Numbered from the stretch's first letter, positions 1 through 9,705 are shown. The stretch is 64,000 bases of DNA from Pelagomonas calceolata (GCA_918797485.1 CAKKNE010000003.1:4898001-4962000), one strand, 5' to 3'. Numbers and translations: made by a program. Notes: generated from the letters alone by a model not told the origin.

Positions 1-1
1 C

Positions 2-1375
2 TGCGGTCGCCGGAGCTACTGCGGCGTGCGGTGCCAGCGTGAGGACTGGGCGTCGCACCGGGTTGCCTGCGGCGTCGCGCCGGCCGCCGCGTGCGCGGTG
101 TGCGCGCGTGGGGGGACGACGACGGCGCCGCCATGCGGCCACGGGTTGTGCGCGGCCTGCGAGTACGCGCTGTCGAAGCGACGCAAGCCCGGCCGGCCCA
201 AGTGCCCGCGGTGCCGGGCGCCGGAGCAGTCGGAAAGCGCCCTTATTCTCGAGGACGAGGTTCCACTGCTCCGCGCGCGGCACGCGGCCGTCGTCAGGAC
301 CGACGCCGCGGAGGCGCGGCGACTGCTCTCGCGGGCGGCCGAACGGTGCCGCGCGGCGCAGGCCTGGGAGGCAGCAGCAGCGCGGCGCGACGCTGGCCTC
401 GAGGGTCGCCGGAGCTCAAGGCGCCACGCGGTTCTCGCGGACCTTGAGCTCGGCGAGGCGCTCCTGGGCCTGGGCGACTTCGACGGCCGGCCGCCGCGTG
501 TGATTTTTTGCGCGCTTTTTTGGGTCACTACCCCGAAACGTCGGACGCGCGCAGCGCAGGCGCGGCGACGTCGCTCGGTCGGGGCCTCCCGCTCGCCGAG
601 GCGGGCGCGCCGGGCGAGCTCCCGGCCGCCACCGCCACCCTTTGGACGGGCCTCGCGCGGGCGCAACTCGAAATCGGCAACGCCGCTCAAATCCCGCGCC
701 GAATGTTTTTGTTTCCCTTTGCTCGTCGACGCGCCGGTCGCACAGGCGGGCGCGGCGCACAGCGCGACGAGGGCGACGGCCCGCGCCGACGCGCCCTGGC
801 AGGCGCACCACACTCTCGGCGCGGCGCAGGACCGCCTCGGCGAGCTCCGCGCCGCCACCGCAGCCTACCGTGCGGCGCTGGCGAAAGTCGGCGCGCACGA
901 CGCCGAACGCGCCACCGTGCTCTTTAATCTCGGCCGGTGCTGCCGCGCGTCCGGCGACCTCGGCGACGCTGTCGAATGTCTCCGAGACTGCCTCGCGGCG
1001 AGTCCCGAGGACGGCGCCGCCGCCCGGGAACTGGCCGTCGCGCTCGAAGCCGCCGGCGATTCCGAGGCCGCCGTCGCCACGCTTCGGAAATATCTCGTCC
1101 GGAGCCCCGCGGACCTCGAGACCACGCGGGCTCTCGGCGCGATTCTTTTCTCGCGCGGCGACCTCCTCGCGGCGAGGGAGGTCTTCTATGGCCTCGCGCA
1201 CAGAGCTCCGGACGACGTCGATGGGCTCGTGCGCCTCGGGCTCGTCCACGCGCGCCTCGGCGACGCGCGCGAGGCCGAGATCCGCTGGCGCCGCGCGCTG
1301 GCGCTCGACCCGGCGTGCGTCGAGGCGCGCGCGAACCTTGCAGGCGTCAGATCCCCCGCTGCCGCGGGACTTTGA
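2..1375 (+). CDS. MYND/RING zinc-finger TPR protein, 5' part outside the window
   Basis: The reading frame is already open at base 2 and begins inside a MYND finger (Y-C-x3-C-Q-x2-D-W-x3-H-x3-C). A RING-like Cys/His cluster follows (C-x2-C, then CGHGLCAAC and CPRC). From about base 780 to 1375 come TPR helices rich in Ala/Leu (for example LFNLGRCCRASGDLGDAVECL). The TPR reading moves to another frame between about 540 and 680, and the original frame there (about 490-760) looks non-coding, so two short introns are likely near 490-555 and 680-750; exact splice sites are not settled. MYND-RING-TPR proteins are protein-interaction adaptors, with possible E3 ligase activity. The true start lies upstream. 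The family assignment is secure; the exon borders are approximate. Confidence 0.7.
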   Translation, partial: CGRRSYCGVRCQREDWASHRVACGVAPAAACAVCARGGTTTAPPCGHGLCAACEYALSKRRKPGRPKCPRCRAPEQSESALILEDEVPLLRARHAAVVRTDAAEARRLLSRAAERCRAAQAWEAAAARRDAGLEGRRSSRRHAVLADLELGEALLGLGDFDGRPPRVIFCALFWVTTPKRRTRAAQARRRRSVGASRSPRRARRASSRPPPPPFGRASRGRNSKSATPLKSRAECFCFPLLVDAPVAQAGAAHSATRATARADAPWQAHHTLGAAQDRLGELRAATAAYRAALAKVGAHDAERATVLFNLGRCCRASGDLGDAVECLRDCLAASPEDGAAARELAVALEAAGDSEAAVATLRKYLVRSPADLETTRALGAILFSRGDLLAAREVFYGLAHRAPDDVDGLVRLGLVHARLGDAREAEIRWRRALALDPACVEARANLAGVRSPAAAGL

Positions 1376-1415
1376 TACTTGTAGTCCCTGGCAGTATCTC
1401 GAGCTCGGGCGGGCC

Positions 1416-1490
1416 CTAGAGAGAGAGACACTTATTGTGCCCACCCAATGCCCACCCCTAGGTAGTACGGACCCCGAACGCAGCCGGCTA
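1416..1490 (+). repeat. Dispersed repeat end with an AGAGAG tract
   Basis: An AGAGAGA tract is followed by a CTTATT/CCCACCC block and GTAGTACGGACCCCGAACGC. The same order appears at about 38078-38112 on + and 49312-49380 on -. It is probably the end of a mobile element; no full copy could be delimited. Confidence 0.5.
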
Positions 1491-1710
1491 CGGATACGGG
1501 TAAAAGTGCACTTATGGTATGTGTAAGTTTACCTTTTCCGAGCGTGTTTTTGGACGATATGTCCCCAGTGCGCGGCCTTCGCGCGGCTTCGACGAGGCGC
1601 CGGGGCGCTGCCGGGGGTCCCCTCGGATGGGCGCGCAACCGAAGCCGCGCAAAACGCTGCCCACGCAGCCCATCATGCCCTCAAACGGCGCACGGTCCCC
1701 TCCCAGCTAT

Positions 1711-1999
1711 TGTATAAGAAAAAGTCGAGGGGTTCTGTAAAAGTCGGTATCCCATTCGCTTTCTCGAAACCTAGCTTTGGCGATGATTTTGGCGATAGTT
1801 CACCACCAACTGCCACCTACGCGCACCGTGACACCACCGAACACCGCCCGCGCGCACCGTGGACCCCAGGGGACGCGGACATTGTTATCTTTACTGGAGG
1901 TGTATCCCTGCGACCCAGAGTGCAGAACCCCCCAAGGAATTATATAAGAAAAGCTCGGGGGGTCCTGCAAAAGTCGGCATCTGATTCGCTTTCTCGAAA
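1711..1999 (+). repeat. Two direct copies of a ~59-bp sequence
   Basis: Bases 1711-1769 and 1941-1999 are diverged direct copies. Both run from TATAAGAA through a G-rich stretch and AAAAGTCGG to ATTCGCTTTCTCGAAA. The 170 bases between them carry no recognisable gene. No gene is visible from 1376 to 2730; this stretch holds these copies, the 442-bp TIR element and unassigned sequence. Confidence 0.6.
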
Positions 2000-2124
2000 A
2001 TGGCAGTGAGCCCCTTATTATTCTGCGCCCGCGGTTCTCGGGGGTGTGGGGGGCGGGGGCGCGTACCCCCGGAACCACGGGCCACGTGGATGGTGGTCTT
2101 AGGGGTGGTTGTCTGACGTCACCC

Positions 2125-2566
2125 CTAGGGTGCGATTTACGCGGAAAAAACGCGTAAGTTACACGTAAAGCACCGCTACAGGAGATCCCACGTAAAAAAC
2201 GGCGTAAAAAAGAAGGTATCCAAAAGTCCTTCCAGGGCTCTTCCCGAAGCCGGCGCTAGCGGCCCTCTAAGACTCTAGCTCGCGATCAGCAGCTCGCAGA
2301 GTGTGGCTGCCCCAAACGTTGTCAGAGCCGAGCCAATTGCTAGTTGCATGCTGTTGCGAGCAAGGTGTGCACTCTAGGTGTGCGCTTATGCGCCGTGCTC
2401 GTGCTGCTATTGAGCTGCGTGGCCACCAAGGCCTTGTTTAGGGGCTCTGGCTGCGTGTGTGCGGGTTTTATAAATAAATGCACGCGTAAATTACGCGTAA
2501 ATTACGGCGTAAATGACGCTGGGCCGTTTCTCACGTAAAGAACGCCGTGCGTAAATCGCACCCTAG
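2125..2566. mobile_element. 442-bp non-autonomous TIR element (CTAG ends, 8-bp TSD)
   Basis: The left end CTAGGGTGCGATTTACGC is matched by an inverted copy at the right end (GCGTAAATCGCACCCTAG). The octamer CGTCACCC flanks both sides (2117-2124 and 2567-2574) as a target-site duplication. The interior is rich in CGTAAA/TTACG motifs and encodes no transposase. An 8-bp duplication fits hAT-like or other 8-bp-TSD superfamilies; no transposase is present to decide. Confidence 0.85.
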
Positions 2567-2730
2567 CGTCACCCCGGGTCTAACGTGCGGGTTGCCCATA
2601 CACGGTCTGTACCGTTAACGGTACAGACCGGCATCACACGTGTTTCCTTTAAAAAGAAGACGCGCGGTGCGGGTTTGCGTGGTTAAAGAACTGTTTAGGT
2701 TCCTGCCATCGCTAGGTCCATCGTTCCTAG

Positions 2731-3807
2731 TCAAGCGCTCAAATTCGGGCCTGAAGAATCGATGTAGAGCTCTAAGCTCCACAGCGGGAGACATCGCAGA
2801 CAGGCGCTCTTGAGATTGTGGCGCTTGATGTAATTGGCGATTGCATTGGGCTCGATCTTGTGGCCCTCTGCGGCTTGTATGACCTCCCAGGGCTTGGGAA
2901 AACCAATCCAGTGCACAATTTTTGTGTTTTTTGGCATGGTTTGCCCGTTAAAATACGGACGAACATTGAACTCAGGACCCAGTGGGATGACTGCATGTTT
3001 GTTCTCGCGCCAATGTGAAACTAAGACGTCCTGTTCCGTCGGGTTGCTGCGATCCGGAGCATATTTTCCAGCGACGAGGCGGCTGACTAGCTGGGCGAGC
3101 GTTTTTCGGCTCGGATGGTAGGCAAAAACCCCAGAGTTAAAGTAGTAGGGGTCTTTGGGTGCTTGGCGAGGTTTGTCCACAAGGCCGCGGCCATAGACAG
3201 CCGAGATGCTTCCCTTTGCACATGACGCTACGAGTGTAACCACATCCTGCCGCGTTGTTGCCCTCATAAACAAAGCATCAGCGTCTACGTATAGCGCCCC
3301 GCGCCTAACGTACCGCCCAATGCCCCACGCAAAAAGTTTACTGTATGTTGCCTTGCGCTTCTGCGCTGCAGTGACTGCCATGATACTCTTAATTTGCTGA
3401 ATCCTTTTACCACTGGTACACTCGAGGCCCACCGCACTCAGGAAAGGAGCCACTGTCGAAAGCCCCACAACATAATATTCCAATGGACGTATTATCCTCA
3501 TAAGTATTGAAAAGGGTGGAGCGTCGAGATCCACAACAATAACATGCGGGAGAGAAGGCGTTAAAATGTGCTTTAGCGATGAATGGAGAGCTGATAATCC
3601 GGGAGCGTAGGCCTCGGATGACAGCACGGTCACGAGTGCATGGGTCGCGGGGAGCACCGGTTCCCGACCAGGCATCAGCCCCAGCTTGATGCGACGAAAT
3701 AATTGGCACGGTTGAGTTTCATTCGTCAACTTCGCGTCCAGTTTGCCTGACACCAAAAAAACGAGGGAAAGCTTAATTGAACGATGGTTCATATGCAGTA
3801 ATTTCAC
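2731..3807 (-). CDS. GT8 (glycogenin-like) glycosyltransferase
   Basis: A 358-residue intronless protein with a hydrophobic N-terminus (about residues 11-20) consistent with a signal anchor. The GT8 pattern is clear: HALVTVLSSEAYAPGLSALHSSL near residues 56-78, the metal-binding D-A-D at 175-177 in LYVDADALF, YYFNSGVFAYHPS, TEQDVL, and the C-terminal H-W-I-G-F-P-K-P-W motif. GT8 enzymes transfer sugars from nucleotide-sugar donors with retention of configuration; here the enzyme probably works in the secretory pathway on a glycan or glycoprotein. The acceptor cannot be told. It is the first of several glycan genes set among repeats. Confidence 0.85.
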   Translation of the reverse strand: MKLLHMNHRSIKLSLVFLVSGKLDAKLTNETQPCQLFRRIKLGLMPGREPVLPATHALVTVLSSEAYAPGLSALHSSLKHILTPSLPHVIVVDLDAPPFSILMRIIRPLEYYVVGLSTVAPFLSAVGLECTSGKRIQQIKSIMAVTAAQKRKATYSKLFAWGIGRYVRRGALYVDADALFMRATTRQDVVTLVASCAKGSISAVYGRGLVDKPRQAPKDPYYFNSGVFAYHPSRKTLAQLVSRLVAGKYAPDRSNPTEQDVLVSHWRENKHAVIPLGPEFNVRPYFNGQTMPKNTKIVHWIGFPKPWEVIQAAEGHKIEPNAIANYIKRHNLKSACLRCLPLWSLELYIDSSGPNLSA

Positions 3808-3956
3808 GGAGTACTACCACATGGTAACTTGTGCTGCACAAGCAGCATATGTCTCAAGAACCAAGTTTCTCCGGTCTGATGTCGCATAAGCCCCGGGGCT
3901 GAAGATCCAGCTACAAGCTACCGCGGTGAGGCAAAAGTACCGTAGGTACCGTAGGT

Positions 3957-4083
3957 ATGTCGCAGCCTTATGTAAGGTAGCAGGGTCCTGGCTCACCAGC
4001 CGAGGGCTGGGCCAACCTAACTACGAGAGTGTTTTATAGGAAATTGTTGTTACACCGTAGCGTCAAAGACACTCGCTGTATAC
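3957..4083 (+). repeat. Dispersed 'ATGTCGCAG' repeat, truncated copy
   Basis: A copy of the commonest repeat in the window: ATGTCGCAG, then GTAGCAGGGTCCT, a small CAGCC-GAG-GGCTG hairpin, GAGAGTGTTTTATAG and TTACACCGTAG. It stops after the ACACTCGCTGTATA motif. It is preceded by GTACCGTAGGTACC-type sequence at 3938-3956. Confidence 0.75.
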
Positions 4084-4527
4084 TGGGCTGCTCAGCAGCA
4101 TCGGACACTCGGCGCCCCGTCCGATAGAAAAGTCCGTCGGCCGCGGTTCGCCTCACGGCTCGTCCGATAGGTGGATACATACTTGGTTCTAGTGGGGTGC
4201 GTCCTAGTATGTCCATACGCTAGGTCACTGTGTCTAGCGGCTCGCCAAAATGCACCAGCGATTGACGGTGCCTTCTACCGTCCAAATGGTACATCATATC
4301 AACTCCAGCCCAGTTTTTATACACATTCGACGGAACCGGAGCCGACGGCCCGCGCTCGGAGGGCGGGAAAAGAATTCTACTAGACAACTCCCGAGTTTAT
4401 GTTCGTTTCCTTCCATTTGTTAGGGGTAGAGTCCATGCAGCCGGCCAGAACGTCTAGTGAGCACTGGCATGATCATGTACTCCGTTAGAGCCTCGCCGCG
4501 AAGCGACTTCGCGGCCCCCGCGTTTTC
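4084..4527. other. Unassigned non-coding stretch
   Basis: About 440 bases between the truncated dispersed repeat and the LTR. Only short reading frames without recognisable motifs are present, and I see no RNA gene or regulatory element. Confidence 0.5.
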
Positions 4528-4790
4528 ATAAGACCCGGCTTGAGTTCCAGGAAGGGGGGAGTGAGGTGAAAACTCCCCTAGATATATATCTGCAACGCCA
4601 TAGCCCCCCATCGCCGGATCATGTGATGCATGGCATATTGCCTCGCCTATCAGCACGCGCATATCAGCCCGCGTGCCGGGCTGATGTTTTTACTATATCC
4701 CGTATCTTCTTACTTATCCAAGTGGATCAAGCCCGGCGCTAAGTAGGCGCCGTAAAAACACCGGGGTGAACCTAAAGTAAGTTCACTTCA
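4528..4790 (+). repeat. Solo LTR-like repeat (~260 bp), uninterrupted
   Basis: It starts near AAGACCCGGCTTGAG and ends GTTCACTTCA. The same sequence, inverted, lies directly after a gypsy pol fragment at 52952-53599, where it runs TGAAG...CTTCA. Another partial copy is at about 45775-45895. The TG...CA ends, the ~260-bp length and the position after pol support an LTR. This copy also serves as the empty site for the 382-bp insertion at 53100-53481. Confidence 0.65.
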
Positions 4791-5076
4791 TCACTGGCAT
4801 ACCAAATCTATAAGCATGCCGCATAGTGAATAGACCCCTCTCCAACAACTTTGAGAAGAAGTCCGCAACATTGTAATTTCCGGGACACCAGTAGGGCCTG
4901 ATTATTCCATGCTCATGATAGTTCGAGTCTCTTATTCTGAACTCTCGCAACGCCACCACTGTCTGGGTGCTTGTGTCTTCCTGCACGGCGGAACTGGTCA
5001 GCAACCCCGTCAAAGACGTTATTAACATTTGCTGCGTGGCTTGGAAGCAGGGGGCCCGGGGTTCCCACACTCTCAC
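4783..5076 (-). pseudogene. Ty1/copia RNase H C-terminal remnant
   Basis: A 97-residue remnant. The stretch NYHEHGIIRPYWCPGNYNVADFFSKLLERG matches the end of copia RNase H domains, where a basic helix is followed by a P-x4-N-x-A-D-x-(L/F)-(T/S)-K motif. No RT, integrase or gag is attached. Its stop codon falls a few bases inside the oppositely oriented LTR at 4528-4790, so it was probably cut by that junction. It is a dead fragment. Confidence 0.6.
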
Positions 5077-5178
5077 GTTTCAGCGAGAGTCCTTCCTGTT
5101 GGTATCTCAGTGTCACATTGACACCCGAGAGACCTAGCTACAACAGCTGCATTGTGCACTTGCTGCACCCAGCTCATC
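5057..5178 (+). repeat. 120-bp dispersed repeat ('CACACTCTCACGTTTCAG')
   Basis: A unit running from CCCACACTCTCACGTTTCAG through GACACCCGAGAGACCTAGCT to GCACCCAGCTCAT. Further copies are at 33140-33258 (+), 12893-13012 (-) and 44142-44280 (-). Here it overlaps the upstream side of the copia remnant, so it may be an internal piece of that retroelement family. Confidence 0.75.
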
Positions 5179-5322
5179 AGATTCAAGCACATACCAAAGC
5201 TGATAGCTGAAGTCGCGTGAGAGCGACACCCCGGGCTGGCCCTCACCATAGACTGCAGTGGAACTCCCATCTCTGCAGCACTACTGGTCGTGTAGCTGCT
5301 GCGACAGCAGCTCAGCAGCGCG

Positions 5323-6243
5323 TTATCTGACGCCACATGGGAAATATACGGCACCTCTGCGCCGCACAGCATACTTACATTTCGCTGCACGCCAGGAAGC
5401 ACCGAAGTCAGCACCGCATGTTTCAATGGCTGCGTCGATGTCAGGAGGCTGCTCGCCAATGCCATGGTGCGTGAGAAAAGCTACAAGATTGGCTAGAATG
5501 CGACGGGCATCATCCTGTTGGCGGTCAAAGAGATGCACAGTGTGCAGATGGTCCTTGATGGCAACACAGGCAACGAAGGCCTGATATACGAGAAATGCTG
5601 CTTTCGCCTTAAGTGCTTGAGATGTCTGGTCGACGTAAGCGCGTGTACCCGCAGCCTTGCGGCGCCGACGGCCCCAAATGGGAAAGGCTATGCGTGGGGC
5701 TCCGACGCACCCGCCCTCGACAGATGCAGTGCGATGCAATGTACGCTTGCGTACCCACTGATCTGGGTGGCGAAGCGAGAGCACGACTGGCACGTGCCTC
5801 TCGTGCGCATCGTAGAGCTGCCAGAATTGGTGCCCTACTGGTGTATCTGCGAGGACATCGAACCGGAGCGCATTGCCAGGATTGGAATATTGGGTTGCCG
5901 TGCCGTTTCCTTCAACGTAGTGACCAACCTCGATCCCAAGCGCCACCTCTACCGCACATGAAAGCCATCTTGAACCGGTCGATCCTGCACCCGCAAACAG
6001 CGCGCGGTTGCCTCCGTTTGTTGTCACTAAGGTACGAAGCGCGGGATCGCGATGACACACTGACGTCGCATACTCTGTCTCGTATAGCGTGATCGCAGCG
6101 TCGACTATCGTTGTCGTAATGTTCAGGCGGAGACCAAGAGCACGTGCGTGGAGACCGAGATGCGCTACGCTACACAGCTGGCGCATGCGCTGCGCGTAAG
6201 AGACGACGGATAATAATTGAAGAGCTACGAACACAAATTTCAT
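5323..6243 (-). CDS. Secreted/Golgi sulfotransferase-like protein
   Basis: A 306-residue intronless protein with an N-terminal hydrophobic signal (MKFVFVALQLLSVVSYA). The PAPS 5'-phosphosulfate loop is GAGSTGSRWL (about residues 85-94), and the 3'-phosphate-binding strand is VVLSLRHPDQWVRKR (about 152-167), in the usual order and spacing. Sulfotransferases of this type move sulfate from PAPS to a sugar hydroxyl or amine in the Golgi lumen. The acceptor is unknown. The C-terminal third is not conserved enough to place in a subfamily. It is one of seven sulfotransferase-like loci in the window. Confidence 0.7.
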   Translation of the reverse strand: MKFVFVALQLLSVVSYAQRMRQLCSVAHLGLHARALGLRLNITTTIVDAAITLYETEYATSVCHRDPALRTLVTTNGGNRALFAGAGSTGSRWLSCAVEVALGIEVGHYVEGNGTATQYSNPGNALRFDVLADTPVGHQFWQLYDAHERHVPVVLSLRHPDQWVRKRTLHRTASVEGGCVGAPRIAFPIWGRRRRKAAGTRAYVDQTSQALKAKAAFLVYQAFVACVAIKDHLHTVHLFDRQQDDARRILANLVAFLTHHGIGEQPPDIDAAIETCGADFGASWRAAKCKYAVRRRGAVYFPCGVR

Positions 6244-6279
6244 TTGTGTTGAGCCATCGCATACGAGTTGTACTGCGGT

Positions 6280-6640
6280 ACGACGTCTGTCAAAACCTCA
6301 TACTGCGGTACCTACGGTACGGTACTGGTACCAAGTACCGCAGTAAGGCACCCATACCGCAGTAAGGGGTACTACAGCGATTGTGCTATGTAGCAAGAGT
6401 ATGTCGCTATGGGCAATCCATGGTGGACTGCAATGGCCATTAGAGTTCTAGCTGTAATGAGACTGCTCATTGGGGAATAGGTGGCATACTCAGGCTAGTA
6501 ATCGAGACCAGATCGTGCTAGGAAACCTCTGACTACTAAACGCGCCTTGTGTTTCCGATAAGTCCCGTCAGCATCCCGCTTAGCGTCGATAGACACTCAA
6601 TGTATAGACTCAAATTTAGAGAGTGGGAGATACATATCTA
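6280..6640 (+). repeat. GTACC/GGTAC palindrome cluster and broken dispersed repeat
   Basis: Bases 6280-6365 carry repeated TGCGGTAC, CTACGGTACGG and ACCGCAGTA words. A fragment of the common repeat follows (ACAGCGATTGTGCTATG, then TAGCAAGAGTATGTCGC at 6373-6410), and its other half is found at 6590-6636 (GACACTCAATGTATAGACTC and GTGGGAGATACATATCTA). About 180 bases of unrelated sequence separate the halves. Confidence 0.65.
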
Positions 6641-6699
6641 TTGCATGGGCGTGCTGAATCGTGCTGCGGTTGCGTTTGCGAGGCTGCTGCGGCGCTGGC

Positions 6700-6772
6700 C
6701 AAATGCAACTGTGAAATAATAGGTACTAAATTACCGGTGATTAACCGTTTAATGCCAACCTAGCTCCCGGGG
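6700..6772. repeat. Fragment of a CTAG-ended TIR element
   Basis: Bases 6725-6765 read like the right end of the CTAGGTT family (ATTACCGGTGATTAACCG, then TGCCAACCTAG), compare 11405-11447 and 53100-53481. The left end is not found. Confidence 0.4.
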
Positions 6773-6805
6773 GCCCTTACTTACTTTGCAAGCTTACCCA
6801 GGAGC

Positions 6806-8110
6806 TTACCCTGGTGATTTATCTCCATGATGCCGTGGCGGCCGGCACCACCGTCGGCGCGCTGCCGAGTCATTTTGAAACGCCAAGGTGAGCATATCCT
6901 CCACTGGGACTTGGACACGTGCGGAAAGGCAGTCGTTGATACCATAGGTAACGATCAAATCGCCGGATCCCGGCGCGCGCGCGTAGCCGGAGACAAACTG
7001 AATGAGATCACACCGGTCCGGTGCGTCCAACGACGGAAAACAGAAGGGCCGCGACATCGTGACGATCTGATGCGGCGGGTCGTGCCGCCACAACACGATG
7101 TAGTGGATGTAGACCGTGCCCGGTGGTGGTCCGCGGTACGAGGCCGCCCACGACGACAATGGCGACAGCAAAGGCAGGAACCGTGCCGTCGCGTTAATCT
7201 CGTCGGTATGGACGTGGCCGAACGAGAGACGTAGGCCAGGGCACCACGCGTCGACGGACAGCGGACTCCCGTTGTGGTGGAGACGTCGGCCGCGCAGACC
7301 GACGCCCGGTACCGCGTTTATCGGCCGTTGAAGAAGCGGTGGGACGCCCCTTCGTACATCTGCGACATTCTGGTCGAGCCAGTGAAGCAGCGAGAAGGGG
7401 TCTGCGGCTGTTCCGTCCCAAACAATCCCAAGATTTTTCCCGAAACGGGTTACGTCGAGCGACGCCGGCGATGCCACGTCAGCATGTGCGAGCCAGCGCT
7501 TGCGCGCGGTAATGGTGTTATTTCTGCGCAACACGTCAATAGAGTGCAGGTAAAACTCAGCGACGTCCCGCCTGATGCCGCGCTTGCGTTTGCGGCCGTA
7601 GAACACTGACGTGGCGTATATTCGTCCAGCGATGGTTTTCAGGAAAACGTCGTAGCTACCGTAGTCTGCGGGCCTGGCGGACTGAGCTTCGTGCACAACA
7701 TCCCGAAGACACGCGAGCTCGCGAAATGTCCTATCGTAAAGGCAGAGCATACCACGAATATGGAGCGGCGGCTCAATGGGGGCTCGGCCGCAAAGCAGTT
7801 CGCAGAAGCCGCCGCGGTAGCGGAACGCGACGAGATAGACAGGGTCGCCGCCCTTCTGTCGAAGCACGGCCCTCGTCTCTAACGGTAGGGGCGCGACGCT
7901 CGGATTGAAGAGGTGCGCCCCGCCAAAGGAGACTGGACGCACATCGAGCACCGCAAGCGCCCTGCCAAAGAGTTCGACCGGCGAGAATGTTGCAGTGCCC
8001 CAGCCGCACCGCTGGTGAGCGGGCCGCGCGCCGGCGCACGCGATTAAGGACGTCGCAATACACGTCCGTGCCCTGGTGTATGATGGCATCAACCGGTGGG
8101 CGACAGCCAA
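6806..8110 (-). CDS. Five-bladed beta-propeller glycosidase/phosphorylase-like protein
   Basis: A 434-residue intronless protein. The N-terminus has a short hydrophobic run (CIATSLIACAGA) that could be a signal peptide or anchor. Motifs recall the GH130/GH43-like five-bladed propeller fold: HLFNPSVAPL near residue 66 followed by VYLVAFRYR, then a C-terminal blade with DLIQFVSGYARAPGSGDL and IVTYGINDCLSARV near residue 386. Such proteins hydrolyse or phosphorolyse beta-linked sugars, and related sequences occur next to glycosyltransferases. Catalytic residues cannot be named from sequence alone. Its position between GT and sulfotransferase genes suggests a role in glycan processing. Confidence 0.5.
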   Translation of the reverse strand: MAVAHRLMPSYTRARTCIATSLIACAGARPAHQRCGWGTATFSPVELFGRALAVLDVRPVSFGGAHLFNPSVAPLPLETRAVLRQKGGDPVYLVAFRYRGGFCELLCGRAPIEPPLHIRGMLCLYDRTFRELACLRDVVHEAQSARPADYGSYDVFLKTIAGRIYATSVFYGRKRKRGIRRDVAEFYLHSIDVLRRNNTITARKRWLAHADVASPASLDVTRFGKNLGIVWDGTAADPFSLLHWLDQNVADVRRGVPPLLQRPINAVPGVGLRGRRLHHNGSPLSVDAWCPGLRLSFGHVHTDEINATARFLPLLSPLSSWAASYRGPPPGTVYIHYIVLWRHDPPHQIVTMSRPFCFPSLDAPDRCDLIQFVSGYARAPGSGDLIVTYGINDCLSARVQVPVEDMLTLAFQNDSAARRRWCRPPRHHGDKSPG

Positions 8111-8287
8111 TTAGACAGACGGGAAGGCGGTGGCGCGATGCTCGTTGTGCGCACCGCGCCGGTCCCCATACAGTTTGCTATCCATTCCTCCCCGGCACTG
8201 GGCAAATATGCACTTAATAACAGGACTGCGGTACCGTGTAGGTACCTACGGTACAATTGTACCTACCGTATAGATACCGTAGGTACT

Positions 8288-8585
8288 AGCAAGAGTATGT
8301 CGCAGCGTTATGTAAGTAGCAGGGTCCTAGCTAACCAGCTTAGAGCTGATAGGCCTGACTGCGAGAGTGTTTTATAGTGAACTGTTGTTACACCGTAGTG
8401 CTTTTGACACTCGATGTATAGACTCAAATATTAGAGAGTGGGAGATACATATCTAGGGTAGGAAGGGCTAGTAGGTTTCTCTCTCTACTCCCCCTGGGCG
8501 CGAGCGTCCACTAGATGCGCTTCCACTAGAGGATGTATCAACTCAGTCTATTCACAGGCAAAGTCCATGTGACAAGTGATAGGCT
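8288..8585 (+). repeat. Full-length dispersed 'ATGTCGCAG' repeat (~300 bp)
   Basis: One of the most complete copies: AGCAAGAGTATGTCGCAGCG, GCAGGGTCCTAGCT, hairpin CAGCT-TAG-AGCTG, GAGAGTGTTTTATAGTG, GACACTCGATGTATAGACTC, GTGGGAGATACATATCTAGG, then CTGGGCGCGAGCGTCCA and an extension to GACAAGTGATAGGCTTC. The extension also occurs at 49612-49712 and, in part, at 51195-51275. Confidence 0.8.
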
Positions 8586-8615
8586 TCATAAGCAACAGAC
8601 TTCTTCACGCCAGTG

Positions 8616-9705
8616 ACTTCGACCCCCCCCCACAACGACCCCCCCCTTACGTAACATGCCTAAGTCGCTGTCCCCGCCCCGATTTCGGTTGCCGTGAGGC
8701 TCCGCAGGGTTTGATATCGTAGCGCAGCTCCGATTGTGACTTCTAAAGGGTTGCACTTGTCCTCAGTCCCGAAAGTCGTCGATTTATTTATGTCGCCGCG
8801 TACGCCGAGAACCTCGAATCGGTCTCTCGCGATGCTAAGACGGCCACTACGATAAGCCAAGATGACCGTAGCTTCGCCCGATCGTACCAGGATAGCAGCC
8901 GCGCGGAGGGCAGCTTCTGCGCACGCCCGGCGAGATTTTGTGCGTACGAAGGTGGGGATTCGACTGTAGCTGGATCTTGGCGCTACGTGCGTCTTTTTTT
9001 ATGCTGAAAAGCAGAGTACCCCGCATTTCCGGGCGCTCGGGCAGCCCAAGTGATGCACCTGCTTCCAGTATACGATACGGCTCAATTGCGCTGCTATATT
9101 CGCATCGTGCGGGAATATCTCGTATATTCGGCCTTTTCTCGTAGGCACGTTAGGTAAGGGGGGGGTCTAAGTGCCCTACCATCCTGGCCTACCTAGAAAA
9201 GGCCGAATATACACTCGGGCACCCGCACGATGCGAGGATAGCCGCGCAATTGAGCCGTATCGTATACTTGAAGCAGGTGCATCACTTGGGCTGCCCGAGC
9301 GCCCGGAAATGCGGGATACTCTGCTTTTCAGCATAAAAAAAGACGCACGTAGCGCCAAGATCCAGCTACAGTCGAATCCCCCACCTTCGTACGCACAAAC
9401 TCTCGCCGGGCGTGCGCAGAAGCTGCCCTCCGCGCGGCTGCTATCCTGGTACGACCGGGCGAAGCTACGTTCATCTTGGCGTATCGTAGTGGCCGTCTTA
9501 GCGTCGCGAGAGACCGATTCGAGGTTCTCGGCGTACGCGGCGACATAAATAAATCGACGACTTTCGGGACTGAGGACAAGTGCAACCCTTTAGAAGCCAC
9601 AATTGGAGCTGCGCTACGATACCAAACCCTGCGGAGCCTCACTGCAACCGAAATCGGGGCGGGAACCGTAAATGTGGCCAAGATGGTAAGGGGGGGGTCG
9701 TTGTG
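8616..9705. mobile_element. Head-to-head pair of 0.54-kb CAC...GTG TIR elements
   Basis: Copy A (8631-9173) lies inverted to copy B (9174-9705). Both have ends built of (T/A)CGACCCCCCCC. Copy B is essentially identical to the single element at 46336-46881; copy A has diverged at many positions. An extra left terminus (ACTTCGACCCCCCC) sits before copy A. The short reading frames inside occur on both strands, overlap each other and resemble no transposase, so they are treated as non-coding. Confidence 0.8.

Noticed and set aside
2344-2538. 64-codon frame with a hydrophobic start
   Set aside because: Lies entirely inside the 442-bp TIR element and runs into its inverted end.
8288-8500. Common dispersed repeat as a tRNA-derived SINE
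   Set aside because: No A box/B box pair could be recognised; the hairpin alone is not enough.
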